Shown here piece by piece: positions 55,216 to 64,000 of a stretch of 64,000 nucleotides of DNA (position 1 is its first letter; each line of letters begins with the position of its first letter). Source of the stretch: Peromyscus leucopus. Lineage: Eukaryota; Chordata; Mammalia; Rodentia; Cricetidae. The stretch spans positions 64,126,982 through 64,190,981 of the forward strand of contig NC_051067.1 in the NCBI RefSeq assembly GCF_004664715.2, in the 5' to 3' direction. The notes under the pieces are model-generated. The model saw only the letters and a list, made by a program, of their open reading frames with translations, was not told the origin of the DNA and did not search any database. Both the position numbers and the translations under genes were made by a program.

Positions 55216-56533
55216 TTTCCTTATTAATGAGGTGTTGGCTACCCAAATGCTTTCCAAGCAGACTCAAGACACTAGCTGCATTTTACAGAAGTTGTATTTT
55301 TTTAAAAAAATAAGTGACCCAGGATGTGCTGCATGACTGAGCAACCAATATCCAGAACTATTTGTTACACAAAAGTGACACTTTATACCCATTAAATACA
55401 ATCGAAGAAAAAAATTTAAATCAGTGACGTTTTCAGAATTGAGCAAGGAATTTAAACATGCCCGTGTGTGCACAGGCCCTTTCAATACTATTAATTGATA
55501 ATGCTACCACTTAGCCCGCTTTTATTGCCCAATCCTTTAATGTTTCATGAATACAACATATTAAAAACATAAGAAATAAAGACAATAGAGACAAATATCT
55601 AGTGATGTCACAAAAACACAGTCATTCACGTGCAATCTGAACCATTGGCATTTGGAAAATAACCCCATCAGGGATGATAAATCCACACATTTTATATAAC
55701 TTAGAACTTCAGGGTTTTATTTTTAATTAATCTTTTTTTTTCTTGTTTCAAGACTAGTCTAGGAAGGACATTTCAGTGATTTGAGATGTGGCTCATTTCC
55801 TCCTGGCTTACATTGGGAGCCTGTGTCATGTATGTGTCATTTGAAGTAACATGTCTCGATTTTCATGACTATAAGACACTAATTTTTTTCTCTGATTTAA
55901 GTGGCACAGAATGTTGCAAAATATCTGACTCTCGAATTTGCCCTAACTGGTGTCATGGTGCACACGTCTCCCCGTGGCATTGAGAGTAAGCCACAGATCA
56001 TGGTCGTGGAGGGACTATTTCCCAGGATGCAATGCAGAGTGGGCACCTGGAGTAAGAGAGACATAACGTGGGTTCGTTCTATGTGTTTACATATCTGTCC
56101 ACATAAAGAAAGCCACATGGACTGCTCATTGCTGGGTTGGAGCCACAAGAGAGATGTTCTAGTCTTTTGTTCTTCGATTTCAGATAATTGCCTCTGCAGG
56201 CAAGCCAACAAGGTGGATGAGTTTGAAAGGAAACTTTTATAACCCAACATCTGAGAAAAACCAGAACCCCGGTGACCTCTGCCTACTCTGGGGTTCTTGT
56301 CTACACACCTGGGAGGACAACAGGAAACTTTCTCCGGAGTTCAAAGCTGATTGTGAAGTATTTGCCAAAAACCCAAGACAAAGAGAGATCGGGGAGGGAT
56401 CCACAGGTTCTCCTGAAAGGTTAGCAGCTCACATTCCTGCCTGGGTACCCGCTCTGTTGTCCACCCACGAATCTGCCTCCCATCCCTCAGGGTCAGTGCC
56501 CTTCTTCAGCACTGTGTTGAGATTTAGTTTTTG
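55216..56533. other. Long non-repetitive AT-rich intron
   Basis: 55340-55720 has conserved-looking text (TTTAAATCAGTGACG, TATTAATTGATAATGC, GATGATAAATCC). The part 55900-56250 is open in several frames but shows no splice borders or domain. Confidence 0.35.
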
Positions 56534-56602
56534 AAAAAACAAACAAACAAACCAAAAAACCCAACCCAAGCAACTAACCAAAAGCCAACAACAACAAAAC
56601 AG
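56534..56602. repeat. CAAA/CAACAA A-rich repeat
   Basis: Degenerate AAAC and CAACAA units. Confidence 0.9.
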
Positions 56603-57096
56603 GTCTCAGGGCTCTTCCTACTCAGTCTTTCTGGATTAGTGCCAAGAAGAAGTAAAACTTTCCAGGAACCGTGAGCTGGGTCTGGTTCATATGAGCACAA
56701 CACAGCTTTCTCTCACTGTTCCTGAAAGCTCTTCAGGGCTGGGACAATGTCCTGTGGTGCATTCCTGTCCCAATATAACCAGACTTGCAATCTGGGTAAA
56801 GGCATGGAGAGGTAAGCAAGAAACAAAATCACCCGACTTTCCTCCCAGTGCTCCTGGAAACTTCCCTGGATCCTGTGAACACTCCAACTGCTGGCTCAGC
56901 TAGCTATGGGTCACCTTGTGGTAATAACCGGTGGCTTCCACCCAAAGACACAGAGTGTCTCGGGGAGGGCAGGGTCTCACAGCCTCGGGGACATTTGTAG
57001 TGGCTGTAGGTGCAGAACTAGCTAGAGGCCTTTCTATGCTGACAGGTACACACACATGTCAAGACAAGCACATTGCGTGCTCTACATGTTTGCAGA

Positions 57097-57245
57097 GCAG
57101 GCCACCTGCGGTGGTGCCTATCTGTACTTCCCTTCCTCAGAAGGCTGAGGTAAGAGAACTGTGTCAGGTCAGAGTGGACTGTACACTGAGTGTCACAGAC
57201 AACTTGGGCTGCATCGTGAGACTATGCTTTAAATAAAATAAAGCA
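57097..57245 (+). mobile_element. B1/B4-like SINE
   Basis: 'ctgcggtggtgcctatctgt', 'aacttgggctgcatcgtgag', tail aaataaaataaag. Confidence 0.65.
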
Positions 57246-57351
57246 AAACGTATATAATTTTACAAAGTTTAGTTATGCCTCAAAACAACTGTTAAAAGAC
57301 TTTTTGAAACAAAAAGGTGGTATCTGGTTGTGTTCAAATTTCAAAGGCTGA

Positions 57352-57555
57352 GGGGCTAAGGATGCAGCTCATTTGGATGTTTGCCTAGCATGCATGAAAC
57401 TCTGGGTTCCATCTCCTGTACCTCCTAAAACTGGCTCAGATGGTACACACGTGAAATCCCAGTACAAGCAGGAAGATCATAAGTTCAAAGTCATTCTCAG
57501 TTACATACAGAGTTTGAGGCCAGCCTGATCTACACAAGATGTTGTCTGTTCTCCC
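57352..57555 (+). mobile_element. B4 SINE (ID then B1 order)
   Basis: 'ggctaaggatgcagctcatt', 'tgcctagcatgcatgaaac' and 'gaggccagcctgatctacac', followed by a T run (57579-57594). Confidence 0.75.
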
Positions 57556-58559
57556 TGCCCTCTCCCCATACCAAATTGAGTTTTTTTTTTTTTTTAAAGG
57601 AGTCTATAGTAAGCCTGTCAGCCCTTGTCATCACTTATGGGGACTTTAAGATAGATGCTCTCTGTCACACATAGTGTCCATGTCTCATTGGACCCACAGA
57701 AAAAGGTTCTCATTGGTGAGAATATGTGAATTAGTTTTAAAAAGACCAAATATCCAGCTAGCAAAGCCAGCTGGTCTTTGGAGGCTGCAAGCTGAGCAAA
57801 AGAACACTGGTCTACCAGGACACCCTGGGTTTTATCCCCAGCACTGCCAGTGCAGGATGAAAGGGGAACCCTCCCCCTCCCCATCCCAGCTAGCAACCAG
57901 TCTCTGGACACAAATTAGTTCAGTCTTTCCTAAAATATAGCCCTGCTTGCAGACATGAGCTCAGCCCCGGGTCCTCTGCTCCAAGAGGAAGAAGAATGGG
58001 TAAAATCAGACCCCTTACCCCTGGGGCTCCTTCCAGCTCCTCTAAGTACTCAGTTCTGAATAGTCAAAGGGCATCAGAACTCAGCGCCTGACATGGAAAG
58101 TCAAGTTTTGAAGAGACTAATTTCATCTCCTGGGGCACTAGGAAAGCTAGATTGATGAGCCTGAAATTTCCGGTCTGGAGGGCAGTCTCAAGGATCATGA
58201 GAGACATCCAGAGAGAAGGGGTGGACACCCAGACAGGCCACATGGATGCAGGGATTGTATCCAGGAAAACCATTGCAAGTGAGTGATTTAAATGTCCTGG
58301 AGACACAGTGAACTGGCGATTTAAATGACGGGTTGACACTTCCCTCCACATCCCTCCCCAAACAGTAGAAGACCTCACTCTTGGCTCTGAAATTCTTCAC
58401 TGTTTGCCTCTCCTCTTCCTTTTACTTTGGCTGATGGACCTGCAGACAATCAGACACTTTCCTGTGACATGTCACCAAGGTATCATCTAACAGAGCCCAA
58501 AGTATCAGAGCCCAAGATGAAGATCATTAGGAAGTGCTGGAGAGAAATCATTTAGCTCG

Positions 58560-58560
<1 letters not shown>
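57556..58560. other. Mostly unassigned intron
   Basis: 57775-57860 may be an ID-like remnant (ctgggttttatccccagcac). Otherwise nothing recognised. Confidence 0.35.
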
Positions 58561-58614
<54 letters not shown>

Positions 58615-58626
58615 ACACACACACAT
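58561..58626. repeat. (CA)n microsatellite
   Basis: About 32 CA units with one TC interruption. Confidence 0.97.
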
Positions 58627-58629
58627 CCC

Positions 58630-58840
58630 CCCATGAACTCACGTGTGTGAGGGTATGTGTGCACATGTCCATGTGCATGTGTGTACATGTGGGGGCCAGA
58701 GGTATAGAGTATCTCTTTCTCCCCACACCCTTTCCTTCTCTCCTCCTCCTTTTGAGACTAGGACTTACTATTTAGAGCAGGCTGGCTTGGAACTTGGGAT
58801 CTTCCTGCCTCCACCCCGGGCGTGCTGAAATTACACCTGG
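58630..58840 (-). mobile_element. B4/RSINE-like SINE
   Basis: 'gtgtgtacatgtgggggcc', 'cttttgagactaggacttac', 'ggcttggaacttgggatct'. Confidence 0.65.
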
Positions 58841-58855
58841 TAAAACCATCACTTT

Positions 58856-58935
58856 TGGATGACAAAACACAAAGAAGCTAAGCGGCCTGCTCAGAGCCCC
58901 CCAGTTGGCTCTTAATAGAGCTGCGGTAGGCTATG
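58856..58935 (-). mobile_element. MIR fragment
   Basis: 'ggatgacaaaacacaaagaa', 'agccccccagttggctctt', antisense MIR-like. Confidence 0.45.
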
Positions 58936-59694
58936 TCTCCCCAGAGCCAGATGTGCCGATTCCTGGAGTGTTTTTACACCAAGCCCTATTCCTAGGGGCC
59001 TTAAGAAGTTGTGGGTCCCCAAAGGAATTCCAGATCTATTGTGGAGGGTTTTAAATGGTCCAGAGAGCCTGTGGAGGCAGGCAAGCATCCAGAGATTTTA
59101 CTGTAGGGCTCCCTGGCAGAGTCTTACAGGGTAAACCTGCCACACCTCAGATGGGAAAACAGTGTAAAGCATATTTCACTTTTTGATGCAGACCATCTCT
59201 GCAGGGCATTTTGGGGGCGTGGAAGGTGAGGGAAAATGCTTCCTCAGAGGGTTTATCTTTGAGAGGACCACCCAAAATCACCAATGCACATTAAAGCCAA
59301 TAAACTGCCACCCTTCTTCCCTCTCTAATATGGTCACTAATATGGAAAGAAATGTCTCACAATGCACAGCACAGGACAAGCTCTGAGTCACAGTTTCTTC
59401 TGTGACCAAGAAGTCAAGGATTTCAGTCAAGCCTTCTGACCTTGTTTACTGACACTGATTCTAACTTTCCAATACCCGGAGTCAGCAGGTGGCAATGTGT
59501 AACAGTTACAAAGTGTCACAGGGCCAAGTTCTCAGTCACCGTATGTTGTCAGTTTGAATGGGAATTTCCCAGGCTCTCATCCACTGGAAAAATGCTGTCA
59601 GGCAAGGTCCAGCTCATCTCTCTGTTCTGACCAATAGGTCCCCAGGTGCTCCGCCTCTTGCAGTCAATCTTGCATCCCAATAGGGAAAGAGAAG
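58936..59694. other. Unassigned intron
   Basis: No repeat, exon or RNA recognised. Confidence 0.35.
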
Positions 59695-59941
59695 ACCAGG
59701 GACGGTGGTATACCATTGCGATCCCAGTGCTGGGAAATCAAAGACCAGTGGATCTCTGGCTCTTACAGAACAGTCAGCCTAGCCAACTGGGTGAGTTCTA
59801 GGCCAGCCAGAAACCCTGTCTCAAAAATACAAGGTGGGCGGGAACTGAGGAATGGTATCTAAGGGTGTCTGGCGTGCGTGTGCACACACACGTGTGCGCA
59901 CGCGCACACACACACATACACACACACACACACACATACAC
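59695..59941 (+). mobile_element. B4 SINE with CA/CG-rich tail
   Basis: 'gggacggtggtataccattg', 'agttctaggccagccag', 'ccctgtctcaaaaatac', then alternating CACACGTGTGCGCACGCG and CA repeats. Confidence 0.75.
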
Positions 59942-59974
59942 AGAAGGGAGACAGAGACAGAGGGAAGACAGATA

Positions 59975-60075
59975 GTTTTGTACACCCCTAATTCCAGCAT
60001 TAAGGAGGGCAAGGCAGGAGAATTATGAGTTTGTGAGCAGCTAGAACTACATGGTAAAATCCTATCTCAAAATCT
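59975..60075 (+). mobile_element. B1-like SINE fragment
   Basis: 'tacacccctaattccagca', 'gaactacatggtaaaatcct'. Confidence 0.6.
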
Positions 60076-60369
60076 GAATTCTACTCCTCTTGTGAAACAT
60101 ACACACCTCCATTTACAGAACCACACAGGGTCCTCTGTGCCTACCCCTCATGTTCTTCTTTCTGTTTCCTACAACGTCATAGCTGTTGAGAATCTGGTGG
60201 TCTCCATGGGAACCTGCTCAGGGAACATTTTGAAAATGATGGAGAGATACAGCAGGCTGAGAGGTTCTGTGAAAAACAGGGCAGGCCTTTTCTACTCTCA
60301 CTGGGGAAAGACTCCGAGCTCTAACACACCATGTATGGGTGGCCGATTTAATAATCTTATCTCTTTGCT

Positions 60370-60545
60370 GTTCCACCTCTCGGTTCACAGTGTTTCTTCT
60401 TTTCTAAATTGTTCTCTATATATCTGACTTGACTGACATTTCTCTCTTTAGACTGTAGGCTCCTGGGAGATGGGGACAATGGCTGTTTTCCTTCAGTATA
60501 GAGCCTAATGTACTGTTCATAACCATGACATTGAAGAATAGGCAT
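60370..60545 (+). mobile_element. L2 3'-end fragment
   Basis: 'ctttagactgtaggctcctg', 'gatggggacaatggctgtt' and 'gagcctaatgtactgttca' match the L2 3' end pattern. Confidence 0.6.
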
Positions 60546-61435
60546 CCGATGATGACTAACGTAACTTCAGGGCTGGGCTGGGCTGGGTGGGAAGAATCGC
60601 CATTTCCGGAGGCATTTTGGGGAGGCTACCACTTATTTAGTAACTCATGTGGATGTAAGACTAAGCTATTTGTAAGGAAATAACTTTTGAATGAGCCTCT
60701 TCAGTGGTAAAGCTCAGCCAACGGGATTCCTGCCACACATGAGAATGCCTGCCAAGAGGAACTCCTGGTGTGACTGTAAAGTTCTTGGGTTTTGGTGGTG
60801 GCGCAGTCAATTTGGCGTTGGATATAGTTAGCACCCTGGTCTTTTGTTCTGTGAGCGCCCAGCAGCCTGACAGCTTAGGCATATGGGCTTTCTGGATTTC
60901 CACATGGTTATGTCAAAGAAAGCCAGTCTAAACCAACTCAAGGGTCTTTGAGTCCCAGGCATACAGACTTGCTGTGTGTGGCCACAGAAGAGGAGGGAGA
61001 CTTGGGAGTCGTTAGCCACATCTTACAGTGGCTGCGACAGAGTGTTAGAGGGGGTGATACAAACTTAACTCAGTGATGACTCAGGTCTGAGAAGGCTAGG
61101 GCTAAACCCAGCTGAGGCTTGGCTTGCTCTGGAGGCATCGGATGTGAAGGCAACTGTAGCCTTCAGAGCCAGAACAGAGAAGCCCATCCCTGGGAAATGG
61201 TGACTTCCAGACAGAGAAGCCGATGGCTCATTCCGGGCAGCAAACCACTATATCCTTATAAAAACAATGGAACAGGGCTTCAGCGATGCCAAGGACACGC
61301 TGGTAGGTACCTTCACTGCTATGTCCTGGCCTCCCAGCTACTTTTCAATGTGTGATTATTGATCATTTTTTTCCTTACACATTAAACAATAAAACAGATC
61401 CTAAGACTCCAAGAGGTCATTTACTCAAGGTCATG
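60546..61435. other. Unassigned intron
   Basis: No repeat, exon or RNA recognised. Confidence 0.35.
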
Positions 61436-61477
61436 GTTATGGGCTGAATTGTGCCCTCTCTAAACTCACTGTTTCTT

Positions 61478-61492
61478 AAAAGTGTTTTTAAA

Positions 61493-61544
<52 letters not shown>

Positions 61545-61704
61545 TGTGCATGTACGTTCAGGTGCCTAAGGAGGTCATAAGAGGGCACTGTACCCCTTGT
61601 AGCTAGAGTCACAGGTGGTTGTAAGTGCTGGATATGGGAACTGAACTTGGGTCCCTCCTAGAGCAGTATGTGCTCTTAACCTCCAAGCCATCTCTTCAGC
61701 CCCT
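61478..61704 (-). mobile_element. B2 SINE nested in the MLT1-like LTR
   Basis: Minus-strand B2 with TG tract (61495-61543) as its tail and 'ccaagccatctcttcagccc' as its 5' end. Target-site duplication AAA(C/T)TCACTGTT flanks it at about 61463 and 61706. Confidence 0.92.
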
Positions 61705-61827
61705 CAAATTCACTGTTAACATCCCAATCATGGTTCCTTAGAAAGTAACTAGATTTTGAAATTACCTTTAAAGAGGTAATTAAATGAGATCATAGGGGTG
61801 GAGTCCCCATCCAACAGGATCAATGTC

Positions 61828-61926
61828 AAAAAGAAAGAAGGAGGAGGAGGAAGAGGAAGAAGAAGAAGTAGAAGAAAGGAAAAAGGAGGAGGAGAAAGAA
61901 GAGGAAGAAGGAAGAAGAGGAAGATA
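61828..61926. repeat. GGA/GAA polypurine tract
   Basis: Nearly pure A/G over 95 bases. Confidence 0.95.
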
Positions 61927-62334
61927 ATGATGGTGGGGGGAGACAGACAGACGGATAGCTGTCTGCCTGTCAAGGATACTGCCACATAGCAAAGGCCACC
62001 AAAGACAGAGAGAAGGCAGCCAATTGCAGGTCAGGGAGAGAGGTCTCTGGGGAGATTAAACCCTGCCTACATCTGATCTTGGCCTTCTCCCCCAGAACTG
62101 TGAGAAATGCATTTCTACGTTTAATCCCTCCACCTGGGTGGTGGCACTTTCTTGCAGTCGCCCAGTGTGCCTGATTCAGTAGCACTACAAAAATGGATTA
62201 AGATCCAAGTCCATGCTTGGAAGTGGACTCTAAACGTTCACTTTGATCTTGTTTCAACTAGTACTCTCTTCAAACCAAAGTTTGAGATCTGGATGCCTGG
62301 ACCTTTAGCTATGGTTTTTGTTTGTTGGTTTTTG

Positions 62335-62407
62335 CAGGGCTGGGAATGGAATCCAGGACCTCAAGCATGGTAGACAAGAACGCCGCCACAGAGCTACATT
62401 CTAGCCA
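62335..62407 (-). mobile_element. ID-like SINE
   Basis: 'ggctgggaatggaatccagg' and 'cacagagctacattctagcc'. Confidence 0.75.
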
Positions 62408-62514
62408 TAGCTGTTGTTTCATAACCAAGAATCTGACTGCTATAGTCTCTGGTTCCTAGGGGGCTGACATTATAATTCTTGACTGTTTCAAGTAGCAAGA
62501 TAATTTTTAAAATC

Positions 62515-62682
62515 ACATTTATTTATTGGAGTGGGGTACATGCCATGGCACACACAGGGGGTCCAGAGGACAACTTGCGGACGTCTGTTCTCTCTTTCCA
62601 TCATGTGGGTCCTGGGGATTGAATTCAGGTCATCAGGCTTAGTGGCAGGCGCTTTACCCAGTGAACCATCTCACCAGCCCCA
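62515..62682 (-). mobile_element. B3 SINE
   Basis: 'catttatttattggagtgg', 'gtcctggggattgaattcag', 'gtgaaccatctcaccagccc'. Confidence 0.88.
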
Positions 62683-63008
62683 ATGGGAGAATTTGTGAGT
62701 TTGAGGTTATGCAAATGAAATGACTTGTAATGGAAGCCGGTCACCACGAAGACCAACCCCGTGGTTCGAAAACTGGATGCCTTGTACTTGGATTGATGGT
62801 GAAACAAGAAAAATAATACGAATGTATGGAAAACTAGTTAATGCTATCTATTCCAAAGACTGTCCTCTATTCTGGTTTCATGTCCTTTGGGGGGTACATT
62901 TCTTTTTTATTATATAAATGGTTGGGGTATATGACAATATTTGTTTTATACCTCCATTTAGCAAAGAAAATGAACTATTCCAGGATGCCTGATTCACTTG
63001 GTTCCAAT

Positions 63009-63011
<3 letters not shown>
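62683..63011. other. Unassigned intron
   Basis: AT-rich, no repeat or exon recognised. Confidence 0.35.

Positions 63012-63060
<49 letters not shown>
63012..63060. repeat. (CA)n microsatellite
   Basis: About 24 uninterrupted CA units. Confidence 0.97.
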
Positions 63061-63062
<2 letters not shown>

Positions 63063-63384
63063 GGGATGTTGGGGGTCTAGTGGTACAGGCCTAGGAGTAT
63101 CCCAAGTTCAAGGTCAGCCTAGGTAATTAAGTGAGCTGCTGTAGCAGAATAAACAACAAAGCACAAAGCAAAGCAAAACATTTTTAAAAGTTGAGGATGC
63201 AGCTCGCTGGTATAGAACTTGTCAACCATGTATCTTTATAATTTTTAATCCTTTTAATCCAAGAGTCTGTGACCCACTCCCCTGCACTGCCTCTACTCAT
63301 AAGTCATGCAAGCAAGTTCCAGAAAAGCAGACAGTTTGTAGTCTCCTGTGTGGGACTCTTACAGGCCAAGTACACCTCTAATCC

Positions 63385-63690
63385 TTGTAGCGTGATCCTA
63401 ATTAGTCTTATCAATAAAAACCAGGAGTCAAATATCAGAGTAAGAACCTGAAAGATCAGAGAAGCAAAGGAGCAGCCACTAGTGACTTCTTACTTCTCTG
63501 AATCCCCAGACCAAAACGGGGGGCCCGAGATCCTGTCTCCAACCACCTTATATTCCTGTCTCCACCTCCTGAGTGTGCTGGGATTAAAGGCGTGAGCCTC
63601 CCAAGTGCTGATCTGATCTGCAGGCTCTCTGATCTCCAGGCAAGGTTCATTTGCCAGAACACAAACAAAATATCATACAAGAAATCCTGC
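63385..63690 (-). mobile_element. Cricetid composite LTR-like repeat, copy 2
   Basis: On minus it starts 'atgatattttgtttgtgttc', has B1-like 'cacgcctttaatcccagca', the TATA-like 'gacaggaatataaggtggt', then 'ggctgctcctttgcttctc' and ends 'ctcctggtttttattgataa'. It is shorter in the B1 region than the copy at 16.05 kb. Confidence 0.8.
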
Positions 63691-64000
63691 TGCCCTGGAC
63701 CTTCACCAGTCAGGTTCTGGATGGCCTGAGCCTACTCCCACACTGACTGAGCAATGCCAGTGGTGTTCCTCTAGGAACACACTTCAAGAACTGTAGGTTT
63801 CAAACAGCTATATTCATTCCACTTCCCTGTGAGTGATGAGCTGAGACGTGAGACTATGAGCCACTATGGGCTGGGTAGGAAGATAGGACAGGCTTGGGGA
63901 CCATCTGGGAAGCTTTCCCCTCAGTGAAGAGTCCTCTTCCTGCTGTTGCAAGGAGATGAGATGTGGGATAGCTGGGCTGGCTGCCTTGTGACAATATACT
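63691..64000. other. Unassigned intron to the window edge
   Basis: No repeat, exon or RNA recognised. Confidence 0.35.

Larger units (their letters stand above)
61436..62180 (+). mobile_element. MLT1-like MaLR LTR split by a B2
   Basis: Left part 'gggctgaattgtgccctctc'; right part 'ttaacatcccaatcatgg', 'cctttaaagaggtaattaa', 'gaggtcataggggtgg'-like text, and near the end 'ccagaactgtgagaaatgc', the MLT1 signature. A GA-rich expansion (61830-61925) also interrupts it. Confidence 0.75.
35837..64000 (-). other. FRMD4A: FRMD4A intron upstream of the 95-bp exon (partial, more than 28 kb)
   Basis: Everything above the 95-bp exon up to the window end lacks any splice-flanked match to the preceding FERM residues (expected to end in LELLVQ). 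It is therefore read as one long 5' intron. Alternative first exons, known for this gene family, cannot be excluded. Confidence 0.7.

Noticed and set aside
1478..62682. tRNA genes at the many A-box/B-box matches
   Set aside because: These are the tRNA-derived heads of B2, B3, B4 and ID SINEs. No cloverleaf with an intact acceptor stem was seen.
35837..64000. Preceding FRMD4A exon (ending near LELLVQ)
   Set aside because: No splice-flanked match seen on minus; the intron appears to continue past the window.
1..64000. A compact novel system (defence island, gene cluster, operon)
   Set aside because: The sequence is plainly a vertebrate intron landscape around three exons of one known gene.

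Overview
The window is mammalian nuclear DNA from a muroid rodent. It is packed with B1, B2, B3, B4 and ID-type SINEs, long (CA)n/(TG)n tracts, MaLR-type LTR fragments, and old MIR and L1M pieces. Two repeat types point to a cricetid (hamster, vole or deer-mouse group) rather than mouse or rat. One is a B1 variant reading 'TTTTGGTGCCTGTCTTGGAT' at about 55.0 kb. The other is a composite B1-containing repeat seen twice, at 16.05 kb (+) and 63.4 kb (-). The family-level assignment is an inference from recalled repeat types.

Only one gene is supported: FRMD4A (FERM domain-containing 4A), on the minus strand. Three consecutive internal coding exons are visible, in gene order 35836-35742 (95 bp), 25433-25341 (93 bp) and 9928-9844 (85 bp). 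Each has AG/GT splice borders. The reading phase runs through all three without a break and gives 91 residues of the FERM F1 lobe and the start of F2. The upstream exons (start codon) should lie beyond 64000 and the next downstream exons before position 1; neither was found here. The rest of the window is intron: 15.4 kb and 10.3 kb complete introns and two partial ones.

Layout: 1-9.8 kb is intron with nested SINEs, two complementary polypurine/polypyrimidine tracts (2.6 and 3.8 kb), a higher-order TG repeat (4.9 kb) and an LTR-like element with an internal tandem expansion (9.1-9.6 kb). 9.9-25.3 kb is intron with an MaLR-type repeat (14.2 kb), a cricetid composite repeat (16.05 kb), a conserved-looking non-repetitive block (17.7-18.2 kb), a large unassigned block (18.2-20.5 kb) and a perfect 39-bp minisatellite (23.5 kb). 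25.4-35.7 kb is intron with an L1M fragment, a G-rich cluster with a 20-G run (26.8 kb) and a B2 with a perfect 15-bp target-site duplication (27.6 kb). 35.8-64 kb is the first part of a longer intron, dominated by SINEs, MaLR-type LTRs (38.1, 51.5, 53.3, 61.4-62.2 kb), an L1M 3' end (38.9-39.2 kb) and several non-repetitive AT-rich blocks that may be regulatory.

I saw no prokaryotic, CRISPR, toxin or intact viral coding content. Most open reading frames are chance products of microsatellites and SINEs. The points most worth a second look are the in-frame 39-bp minisatellite, the G-run cluster, the paired complementary tracts and the conserved-looking intronic blocks.
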